From Adiantum capillus-veneris (Eukaryota; Streptophyta; Polypodiopsida; Polypodiales; Pteridaceae), in assembly GCA_014529385.2 (NCBI GenBank), contig CM043964.1, forward strand, positions 130,784,920-130,848,919: 64,000 bases of DNA, in the 5' to 3' direction. The translations under genes were made by a program, and so were the position numbers. The notes under the pieces were generated by a model that saw only the letters and a program-made list of their open reading frames with translations, searched no databases and was not told the DNA's origin. Positions 44,102 to 56,400 of the stretch are shown piece after piece (the stretch's first letter is position 1; each line of letters starts with the position of its first letter).

Positions 44102-46924
44102 GAGCATTGGTTCAATGTTGGAGCCTCTAACCTAATGCAATCTGAATGTTTTTACTTCCATGTATAAGAAAATATAAGTGAAAATATCAATATTTTTGTA
44201 TTGAAAGTTTCTCCAATTAAAACAAGTTTGAAAACTCTTAAAATATTTTTGTTGATGGCTTCTCATTATATTATCATGCTAGGCTATGTCATTGCTAGCA
44301 AATAATAATATGCTTAATCTATAGAGTTTTGTTTAATGCAAAATGATAAAATTAGTATACCATGATTTCTTGCAAAGCTTTGGGTGTGTCATGTAAAAGT
44401 TTGACTATGCACGCAAGTACTATGGCACTTGTACTATGCCCTGCAAAAAGAGCTGTTAAGATAAAATCTTGAAGTTTGGTATCAGAGTATTCTTGAGCAT
44501 TAGAGAGGAGATAATCGAGCAGGTCCTTATTTTCATGGTCACATTTAGTCTGGTTCCTCCTTTTATTGATGATCTCTTGAATGATAGCCACAAGCTTAGA
44601 GCGCGCCTACAATTTAGAAAAGCTTTCAGTAATACAACACATTTAATTTGTCAAATCTGATATGGTTGGCACAAGCTTCATTTTCATTAAGAACAACTTA
44701 TATTAAGATTCACACATTGTGTTTGATTGACTTCGGCTGTAAGGTGACACCTAAATTAGTCGTACATGCCAAAATTGACTTATTTTAAACCAAAAACTTA
44801 GTTGTATATAGGTATATATATACACACACACCTATATATACATAGTATATGTGTATGTGTGTGTGTGTGTGTGTGCACACATCAACACTTCGGCATTTTT
44901 GCACTAAACCTAAATGCACACCCATATATTTTGATAAGAAATGAACATTGTTGTGAATCAATAATCACACATAACAATCCAGTTGAGGACTTTGCCTATT
45001 TTATGCCCTTAAGAAACTTCTCCTCTACTCCAATCATTATGCACATAAAATTCCTATCAAAATTTTGAAAACATAGTGACATGCCAATGGATTTTCCAGA
45101 AAATGAGTGGTACAAGTCCAAAACATCAAGCAGCCACAATGAGGGAAAATATCCACTAGCCTTGTATCACTTGAAGCATCCAATAGCCAAATTAACCCTA
45201 ATGAAATTAAACAATTTCTTCCATGCACCATTGAATGCATGGGGGGGAAAATCTCTACACTACTGGTGTATGTGCAAGCACTGCACATGAGTGTGTACGT
45301 ACGTGCAGACACACATACATGTATAGCCGCAAATGTTAATCTCTACTTATTCCTCTAGAAAACCCACAAAGCTATAAAAACAAACAAGAGATTAACAAAA
45401 AAGCCCATTTTAAAGCCACACGTTTGCATCTCTTGAGAAAATTAGAAGCAAAAGCAAACACGAAGATTATTAAGATTACTATTATATTATCACAAAAATA
45501 GTGATAAATATTTCAAAATACATGTGCTATTGTTATGTTAGCATGCAATTAGTATGAAATTAGTGCCAAATTGAGAAAACTAGCAAAATATTGGAGCTAA
45601 GCTCAATCATTTTTGGGAGCAAAAACAACTAGAATCAAACTAAATTTTGCCTCTTCTCTAAATTAAAAGCGCTCCTCTACCTTAGACCTTTGATTATGAT
45701 GTAATGGCACCAAAAAGTTGTGCGCCCATTAACATAGTGCTGCTAAATCTACACACACATAACCGACAACTTGAATTTCCAATTGACGGTATCTAGATTG
45801 AGAGATGGTGTGATACTTTTAGCCAAACCACTAAAGATACCATTGGATATATAAAAGCCACCTCATTATAATTATCAATTATATGCTTAGAAAATAATAC
45901 AAGAGCTTTCTTTTTCTACAAAACAATGTGATTTTTGAAGCTGAGACAATCCAATTCAATGCTTACATCAGAAGCCATCATAGTGAGAGCAGGATATTCT
46001 TGCCCCAAGATTCTAGCTTATTAATCAATTAACCAAAAGTTTTAAAATTTTCTTGAATACCTACTATAATCCTAAGTTATATCTAGCTAAGCTAAGCGTT
46101 TCTTGGCAACCCTTGTATCTTTTGAAGAGACACTTATTTTTACATTTAAGCCAGGTCTAATCAAACATTGTACTCCAAATATAGGTTTAAGTAGTTAGGC
46201 AGTGAAGCAATAATTTCCAAGTGAAGATCCATTGCTTGTATGGTTTATAACTTTAGAAAAGTTGTTATTCAAAATTTCTAAAGTTTTTGTACATGTGTGA
46301 ACCCAAATCCGTGCTCCTTTGCAAACTTACATACATTCACAAGAATAAGGAGATACTTTCTCTTCTTTGAAAATTATTTCCTGCAAAAGAGATTCTTAAT
46401 CACAAATATGACTTTCCACCAAAACATAAGATGATCCCGCACAAGATGATCCCAAAAGGCCTGTCATTGACTTTAGAGAGGAAGATTTTGCCATCTTCCC
46501 ATAGTAGTTACATTTCTAGAATTTCCTCTAGCATGAACTAATACATGGTAGCATTGGAACATACTATGTTGAAAGGCTAGCAACATATGGTTACTTGGAT
46601 TATTTTCAAAAAATCAAGCAAAAAGCATTGATGAGTAAATCAACATTAAGTGTGTAATGCATGTGTAGTGCTTTATGCATGCATAAGAGCCATCTGCTGA
46701 TGTGTTTTGATTATTTGTTAAGATGCATGAATTCTACTTTGAAAACCAAAATCGTTTATTTTATCTACTTTGAGAAATAGAAAGTTTCAATAATTCAAAT
46801 TTTCATGGTCACACATTATCTCTATCCATATCTGTTTGTCTCCTCTAATTTTGTACAATGGGCATGAAAAATATTGGGGTCACAAGGCAAAGATATAAGG
46901 TAGAGGAAGGGATGGAGAACAAAG

Positions 46925-46981
<57 letters not shown>

Positions 46982-49979
46982 ATATGATTACAAATGTAAC
47001 ACAACTAAAAGAGCACACACAAGAACATATATCAGATGAAATTGGAAAACCTTTCTCTTTTATTTTTATCAAAAAATACTTACAAAACATAGTGAGTCCT
47101 CACATAAATATTAGTAACAAATATAATTGTAAAATGTGAACAAAACAAACATTGACTATGCCAAGGTTTGAATTGAGTGGTTGAACCAAATAGATGTAAT
47201 ATATCCCATATGGACCACCAAATAGTCTTATGATGTAAGTGTAAATTAATCATTTCACTATGTTTCTAAAACACCAGATTTCTTTTTCCTCATAAGAAAG
47301 CTTGCATGTAATTTGTAGCTTTTAATCAAAACCTTGTCACTCTTTTATTGCTCATTGGATAATTAAAAGGATAACATAATTTTAGGTAATGTTACTAAAC
47401 TTAGAGAGGGGGCATTGAAAGTCATATTCTTCTTTTCACCAATATACCTCCAATATTTATATCCTCAAAACTTTTTTAGTCATGTGTTTACTTATGTAGT
47501 CTCAATAATACTTATATTGTTGCCAAATAGTTTGTTAAATATGTCCATTAAGTAGACTTACATTTGGACATGTTTTCAAGTAGAAAAACTAGAATAATGC
47601 AAAAATTACATAAAGGGCACAAGAGAGCACTACAAACACCAACACATCATTGAAGGGGAAAGAGAGACAAGCCACACATAGACACAAAGTAAAATATCCC
47701 TTTATTCTTATATCAAGTACAAAACTAGTCAATGTTGGTTATTCCAAATTGCACATGTGCGCACGCACACACTTATGCACGTGCACATGCATAAAAATTA
47801 GTATGTGCATTTGATTATTCACATGTGAATGCTTAATTGAAGTGACTAATGAAAGTAAGTAGTGCAAGTTTGAGTCTATAATTTAATTAATTCAAGCACT
47901 AACCATACCAATTTTGGGGCATACTCTTGAAGCTAGAACCAGTAAAAGACTGTCAAGGTTGGGTGCAATTTTGGCTGTGTAATGATGCTTCATGTTAATG
48001 CTAATACTTTGGAAAGAAATTACACCAAGTTTTTGTTAATTTGGTGAAAGTCTTGGAAGTTTTATTGGTGATTTTTTGTAATTTTTTTATACTTTGCTAG
48101 TTCTTACACTAATTATTGATTAATATCATTGACGTGTGCACGATTTGGAATCTTCAATACACAAGTTGTGAAGGAAATGCACACATATTTCATTGATATC
48201 AAGCTAGTTTTCCAAACAGGGCCACATTTAAGTGTTTTTTTCAAGTTGCGTGTTTCATAATGTCCTTTTTCATGAGGTAATCATCTGACAAGGTATTTAT
48301 ATTTTGAAGAAAAGAGAGAACAAACACACCACACTAATCTACATGTTATGGACACATATAACTCCCATAAACAAAGTAGTAGGCATTAGAAAATGGATTC
48401 AATACTTGTTTTGTTCATACAAAAAAGTTTCAAATACCTAGTCACAATGGCCTACATAAGATGATCCCCTCTTGAAAGAAATACCAAGAAAACAAGTAAT
48501 AAAGATTACAAGGCCTCCTTATTGGAAGAAGAGTAATTTCTCTCAATTCTCATCTCGTCCTGTTTGATGTTTAGAATATGGAATAAATATCCTAGACTTT
48601 TAAAAAAAGTAGTTGTGTTCACCCTCAAACTTCACCCTAAAAAAAGTAGTTGTGTTCACCCTCAAACTTCACTAAAGGAAAGAATCATCACATTTGGAGG
48701 TCAAACGAGAGTACAAACATAGTAGCTTTTGAAGGATTGTTTAGTCTTATCAAACAATGAAAGTTTTATTTCTTTATTAATAATAAAATTTCTTGGAGTC
48801 AAAACTATGCCAATTGTCTCTAGACACAAATATAAGGATTTTGTGATCCAAAGTTTTTTTGGTCCCAAAGTGTAAGAAGCATGATTCCCATTTTATTTGT
48901 ATTTGGTATGTGAACCCTTGTTGGAATGATGCATATTCAAGGACCAGATGTTTGGCCATGTGGTCACACATAATCTCAAATCATCTCCATCATATCCGCA
49001 AGGCATTTTGAACTATGGGTTGAACCATATTCCATCCCAACCCTTCAATATTAACAACGCACTATCTAGGGTGTGGAATAACGTCATCAAGATAAATAAC
49101 AACAAATGACCTATCTAGGGTCTTTACAAAAAGCATGCATCCCTCAACTAAAAACTAGGGCTATGAGATTATATAGAAAAGCTCTACTCTGCCATAACCT
49201 TACCATCCAATGTTGGTGGATTCTGTATATGATTGCATTCTCAATCTCCCTCACCTTGCTAAGAGATTCATATATATAGACATTTAAAAATGCTATGAGG
49301 ACATCCTTCATAATGAGGAATGGGGACTCATTACTCACTTTTAAAAACATCTTAACTACCTTTGGGCTCGCGCCCTTATAGTCCATCTCTTTTAGACAGA
49401 TAACAAATGATTGCATTGAAGGGACTTGGTCGACACAAATCTATAAGTCTATACTATCCTTTAATCTAAAAGAAGACATTGCCACCAATGCATGGTTAAT
49501 AAACAATATATTTACTATTAGTGTATGGAGCCACACCATTCCCCAAGAAGCATACATAGAGGTTATGGCGCCTAAAGAACTGTTATTCAAAAAGTCAATG
49601 GAGTAGGAATTCTACTATATAAGGGTGGTAACCAAATTCATACACTAACGTACACACAAAAAAAGGAGTACCGTAACGACCACTACCCACCAATGGAGCC
49701 TCCCTCTCGAGTGATTGTTATGAATTTTTAAAAGATCATCAACAACAATAACAAGTAGTTATATCTTTTGACACATGCTTTCCACATGGATTAACTAATG
49801 TGTTATTTGCCTGTGATGGCAGCACATATCAGGATGTAATTTTCTAGTTATTCTATAAAAAGTTGTACCCCTTTATAAAGTTGTATTCCCACCTTGGCTG
49901 GTCTGCAATTCTTGCCCACATTCTCCCCTTATACACTACAATGTATTCACATCTCTTCATAGAGGCTTTATTTTGCTTG

Positions 49980-50031
<52 letters not shown>

Positions 50032-50099
50032 CCCCCTTTGCAATGGGAGGCTTTGGTTGTATTTTTTCCTAGTAGATTGGTAGAGTAACAAAGCATTCC

Positions 50100-50141
<42 letters not shown>

Positions 50142-50456
50142 GGGAGACACATGCTCAAAGGCACATAAGTTTTCAAAGTTAATACTTACCTTTAGGCCCT
50201 TATTGTAGCGTGTTCCTGGAAAATTCAAGGGTATTGACAATATTGAATCATCATATGTCTCAAAGAGCGTATGAGTTTGTGCAACCTCCTTTTTACCTAG
50301 ACTTATCATAATTTTGCAAAGTACAGAGAAGGTAAACTGCACATTAAAAATAACAAAAACGGTAGTTAATGCTCTATACTAACTATGTGAAGAAAAACTT
50401 GAACATTCTAGAATAATTGCTTTATACTTTTTACACACGCACACACACACATATGT

Positions 50457-50490
<34 letters not shown>

Positions 50491-53400
50491 TGTGATGTAT
50501 ACAAGGGCACGCACAAACACACACACACACACACACACACATATTGTGATGTATACAAGGTGAAAGCAAGAATGAGCCAAATGAGTTTGCCTTGTAGAGT
50601 GCCCGACAAGATGATTATATGCAAAGATGGGTTTCTATGAAGACCACAACAAGTATCCTCCTACACTAGGTGGTCAGATATGCTAGGTGAGACATACACA
50701 CCACACCTCCTCCCTTAGGGAGAAAAAGATGCACATCTTTCTACAACTAGGATTGACACGACATTTCTATTCTGATGCCATCGTGTATGAGGCTTCTTAT
50801 CGCTCAGCAAAATATGTTTTTTGAAAGACGGTGATAAAGATTCTTAATAAGTTGTGTGTACCACTTGTCTCAAGGATTCGAAGAGGGTGGAAGATTGATT
50901 GGATAGTGTCTAGCGGCATCTATTGCATTGGATCAACTAGGATGCATGGCTAACGACTTGAAGCTTCGTTAAGCTAAAGAACTGAAAGTCCTTGAGGTCT
51001 ACTTCTTTATGGCACCAAAAGAACTATCGCAACTATCATAGTTGAAGACAAAGAAGTCTACTTCTTTATTGGTACCAAAAGTACTAACGCAAGTATCATA
51101 GTTGAAGACAAAGAAGTCTACTTCTTTATTGGTACCAAAAGAACTAACGCAAGTATCATAGTTGAAGACAAAGAAGTCTACTTCTTTATTGGCAACTATC
51201 ACAACTAAAGGAAAAGAAGGCTCTCAGACCTAACAATTTTATGATCAAATCACTAGTCATTCCCAATGGTAGAATTAGAACTATGTGTGTATCTCCCAAA
51301 TTTTTAAAATCATTAGATGTTTTATTCCTTGATCCTATAGCAAAACCCCTACTATTTTATAGACTCAATGTATAGGGATCATGGCATATGTTCCTTGTGT
51401 ATTTGATCATGGCATATTGTCTTTTTGGCAACTCGTGTAAACAAATTGTGCATATGAATAAAAATCAATACATTGAGCTCTCCTGTTTTTGATGTTATTT
51501 GCCTATTTTGTCTTAAGTTGAAAAATTAGCTAAGTATATAAGATTAAGTTATCCGTGCTCTATAGGATGTGATCTATACATCTATTCAAGAGAAGAAACT
51601 TTTTCTTAAGCAAGTTCAACCGCCCTCTTTCAAAGGGGAAGGAGCTCAAATTGAATGTGATGCCAAAGTATAGCTAAAGGATGGATGATTACTTTATTAC
51701 TGTTGGCACTTCCACTAAAAATAAAGCTATGATAGGCATGTTCCATGTTACCGATGATGCTAAGCTTTGGTGGAATCAACATTGCAAGGGCAACAGTGTG
51801 GCCTAAGGCACCCAAACTTGGAAAGACATTAAGGTTGTTGTAAAGAAATGTTATTTCCCACCTTCTCATGAGTCCCTTAAGATAAACGAATTCTTCAACC
51901 TACGCCAGGGTCACCTTACTTTAAAGAAGTACTACTCAAAATATGTAAACCCTTAGGCACTATCCTCAAATGTCTGCAAAACAACAAGTAACCTGTTGTT
52001 CCCAAGGTCCAAATGCTCCTTTGAACACTCGCTTGAAGCAATGAGGCCAACCAATCTACAAGATGCTCTTCTAAGATTCAAACCCTCAGCTAAAGAAGTG
52101 GCTCGCTCTCAAAGGGGGAAAATGAAAATTCAAGAAATGTTGTTAGGAGAGCAAGACCCTTGATCCGGAATCAAAGGCTAGCCAACCTAGCATATTGACC
52201 TCAGCCTGTAGTTGTAGCTCAATCAATTGGAACTCAAAATTTTGATCTCCGATGTTTTGAATACAATGAGCCAAGATATTTAAGAAACACTTGTCCTAAG
52301 CAAGCTTTAGCTACAAATACACATGTTCAAGAAAGAGAACAAGGACAACCTGTCAACCGTGGAGGAAGAAATGGGGGACAAGGACGAGGTGGTGGAAGGG
52401 CTACTAGAAGAGCTCATGTTACCATAGGGAAACATACCTTGGGAGAAGAGCAAGAAGATGATCAACTCTACATGCCCCTATCAACAACCTTGTAGCACGT
52501 CAACAATATGTTGTCATTCAAGCACCCGCAAATCACGAAGGTGAATCATTTGAGCTTCTCATTGATTGTGGCAGTACTGATTCATTTTTGTTGTCGAGAT
52601 GCTTAAGTAAATTAAGGCTTAAGCAACATTTGGTAAGCAAAATGAGGGTAGAACTAGCAAATGGGAAGGAAATCATGTCTCACAATGAGGAATAAGTATT
52701 ATATTCCTTGTATAAATGAGATGCTTGATTGACCACATGGAGCAAAGATGCTCACAAAGATTGACCTTTGCTCAGGCTATCATCAAATCGAATTCAGGAG
52801 ATTGACATCCCCAAAACCGCCTTTAACACTCGCTATGGACACTATGAATTCACAATCATGGCTTTTTATCTTAGTAATCCTCCTACAACTCTTAATTGCA
52901 TGATACAATATATTTTTAGAGAATTCTTGGACGACTTTGTCTTTGTATTCTAATCCAAATGTAAAGAAGAGCATGAAGATCATCTTTGAAAATCATTAAA
53001 GATCCTACGTCGGCACAAGCTCTTTGCAAAACGAAGTGTACATTTTTCACTCTTAAAGTCACTTATGTAAGCTTTGTCATTTCACTTGAAGGGATATCAA
53101 TTGACCCTGAGGAAATCAAAGATATTGTGAAATAGTCACAACCTACTTCACAAGCAAACTTAGAGCATTCCTAGGAATTACAAGATGGTACTTTTGTAAA
53201 GGTCTATGCTCTCAAAATGGCACCATTGACTGATCTACTAGAGAAAAATTCCAAAATTCATTGGCAAGATGAGCTTGAAGCTTGTTTTAAGCAACTCAAG
53301 GAGTTTCTGATTTCAAGCCCTTTTCTCAAACTTTCGAACTTCACCTGAGAGTTTGAGATAGTGACATATGCCAGTAATCTTGCCTTAGGAGGTGTTTTGA

Positions 53401-56400
53401 TGCAAGAGGGAAGACCTGTAGCTTACACTCCTCAAACGCTCAGGATACATGAGATTAACATGCCACTCATGACTTGGAATTGCTTGTAGTCATACATACT
53501 CTCAAACTTTAAAGACATTACATCCTTGGTCGAAAATTCCAATTGATAATTGATCAGAAGAGCTTAAAGTGGATCTTCACCATGCCTAACCTCAAATGCG
53601 ACACAAAGATGGATAGAATTGCTACAAGAGTATGACTTTGAATCAAATTCAAACTAGGTAAGAATAATATTATAGTAGATGCCTTAAGTAGCAAAGATTT
53701 TTTGGGGACTATTTCAATGGCCAACACTCCTATTCTAGACAAGGTCATAGATACTAATGTTAAGGATTCATAATATCATAAGCTTATTACAAACCTATGT
53801 AGCGAGAATGTATCCAATCCTCTACATTATACTTGAAAATGGATGACTTTACTATAGGGATCGTTTATGCATACCTAAGGATACTACCTTACGGAATGCT
53901 CTCTTGTATGAAGCACTTAATAACCCAACTTCAGAACACCTAGGCTATGCAAAAACCCTCAATACTATTTGCAAAAGGTATTAGTTAGCAAAAACAAAAA
54001 GGTAACATATTTTGTTATGTCAAGCAATTTCCTTCATGTCAAAGGCTTAAGGTTGAAGACTAAAGATATTAGGAAAACTATATCCCTTGGATATTCCTCA
54101 AATGCAGTAGAAATTCATTAGCATGGATTTTATTATTGCACTTCCCATTGTTCAAGCTGGCTATGATTCAATTATGGTAATAGTCGACATGCTCACTAAA
54201 GTGGCGCATCTTTCACCAGTCAAGACTAATTTCATTGCTTTAGATATTAGTTGTCACAAAATGGTGACGTGGCATGACCACCTGCGGGTAGAAATTGTAC
54301 GAGGAGATGTGCTGACATGGCACTACGAACAGGTGTTGACGTGGCAGAAACTGTACGGCAGCAGTACGGATCTCCGCATAGCGCGCTCCCATGCTGACGT
54401 GGTTGTTGTACGGATTTTCACAAATTGCACTTATGTTTTTTTTTGCTGGACAGATTTTTGGGATCAGTTGCTTTTGGAACAAATTGCTTTAGGGACTATT
54501 TGCTTTTGAGTTTAATTGCTTTTGGGGCTCTGCTTTTGGCATCCCTTGTAAGAATAAAAGAGCCCAAAGGGCCTCACTTCTGAGAGCATCTGGACGCGAA
54601 GTCTGAGAGCGGAGGACCCTGCGAGAGTTGTACTTTGCTTAAAGATTAATATAAAAGAAATACCGAAAGGGGCGCCATTCCTCGGGGCCAATCTCTTTGG
54701 GCACGGAACTACGTCGGGCCGTGTCGACCAAATTGAACTGTGATTTTAAAGTTGTGAAGTATTTTAAGTGATTCTCTTTCGTGTCGCGACAGAATCTAGA
54801 CTTGGGGTGTCCAAGTTTGTTACAGTGGTATCAAAGCATCAGGCGTGTGCTTTTCTCAAAGCATACTGGTCCTATCAAATTGCAGACAAGGCACTCTTGG
54901 AAATTGTTATTTGAGGTATCTTCAGGTCCCAACCCCAGACTTGGGGTGTCCAAGTTTGTTACAGTGGTATCAGAGCAATTCACAATAAGGTCGACACGGC
55001 TTGGCGTAGTTCCGTGCCAAGAGGTATTAGCCCCAAAGACTGGCACCCTTTTCGGTATTTCTTTTTGTATTAATCTGTGTTCAAAGTACAAGAGAGCAGG
55101 TAGGTGCTCACTCTCAGACTCTGCGTCCAGATGCTCTGAGAAGTGAAGCCTTGCCTGCTTATTTATAAGTACAAGGGATGCCCAAAAGCAGAGCCCCAAA
55201 ATCTTTAAAGTTAAAAGCTTATAATCTCCAAAAGCAATTGTACCAAAAGCTGCCATAAAAATTCAGCCTGCGTAATTTTCAAAAATCCGTACACTTCCAC
55301 GTCAACATGTCAACGGAAATTGCGGCGATCCGTACGGCCGCCATGTCAGCATGTCACGACCCCGACCTTGGGGTGTCCAAGTTTGTTACAGTGGTCTCGA
55401 AAGGAAGTTCGAGTCTATACAACAATTGATGGGACATGCGAAGCAGGGATTTGCTATACATTCAGGTAAATTGACTTTCCCATAAGATGAACCTTCAACA
55501 AGTCATACCAGAAACAATCGACGAAGAGATGAACGACCTTCTCTCACAGAAGACCGAAGAGATGAATATTTCAAAGCAAGAAAGTGTTTTGAATGTGGAG
55601 AACAAGAACATATCGCTGCACGATGCCCCAAAAGGGCATAAGAATCAGGATGACTGGCAGATTGAAAGAACAGCAGGACGAGGCGATACTCGTTCCAGAA
55701 CAGATTTTTGAATTAGCATTATTTTGCTTTATGAATTTATGAAACAAAACTTTTTGGAAGATGATTTTAAATTTTGAATAAAACTAATGTTTTACGAAAG
55801 GATCTGTTAATTCTCGAAAAAGAGCAGAATTAAGAATGAGATGGAGCAATGACAGCTCTTGAATGAACCAGCTAACGAATAATGAATCACGACTGATTCA
55901 ATGGAATGAATGATTGGACCACTCTATTCAGTATGAACTTAGTGATAAATTGGGATCCCCGAAAATGATTCTCGCACACGACAATGCTTGAGGCGAATGA
56001 CTACTTGCACACGATAGTGCTTGAGCCGAAAAATCTCTATAGACATGATCGCAATATGGGATTAGTTAACCCAACATCAATCAGGTCCAGAATGGTTCTA
56101 GATGTGGTTACTAAATACGTTGCTGGCAGTCATTGTCTGAGATTTGGAATGAATGTTTCTGTAATTGATTGTCATGTGATGTCCTATGATGTCATGTGTA
56201 GTGATATTACTGTCGTCTTTGTACATGTGCTAGATGTGTCGTGTGTAGTGCGTCGGTACTAACAGTCAGTGTCTACTAAGACAGTTTATGGCCTCTGTCT
56301 GTTTTGCAGGCATAATCGAGGGCAATTACAATTCTTTCACGGGGAGGATATATCACATAATGGTGATGTGGCATGACCACCCACAGGCAGAACCTGTACG

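Larger units (their letters stand above)
44607..50189. other. P450 intron 3, 5.6 kb
   Basis: AT-rich and without a recognisable gene or element. It has (TG)n near 44860-44874, (CT)n at 46929-46979 and 49982-50028, (AC)n at 50103-50140 and a short duplication at 48602-48672. Confidence 0.75.

Noticed and set aside
50997-51202. CRISPR-like reading of the 60-bp repeat, and of the 53-bp repeat at 347-508
   Set aside because: Units abut with no unique spacers, the host is a plant, and no cas genes are present. Minisatellites.
55487-55711. 74-codon plus frame starting [10 protein letters not shown]
   Set aside because: It overlaps the CCHC knuckle frame (55486-55641) one base out of register; the knuckle frame has family motifs, so this is a shadow.
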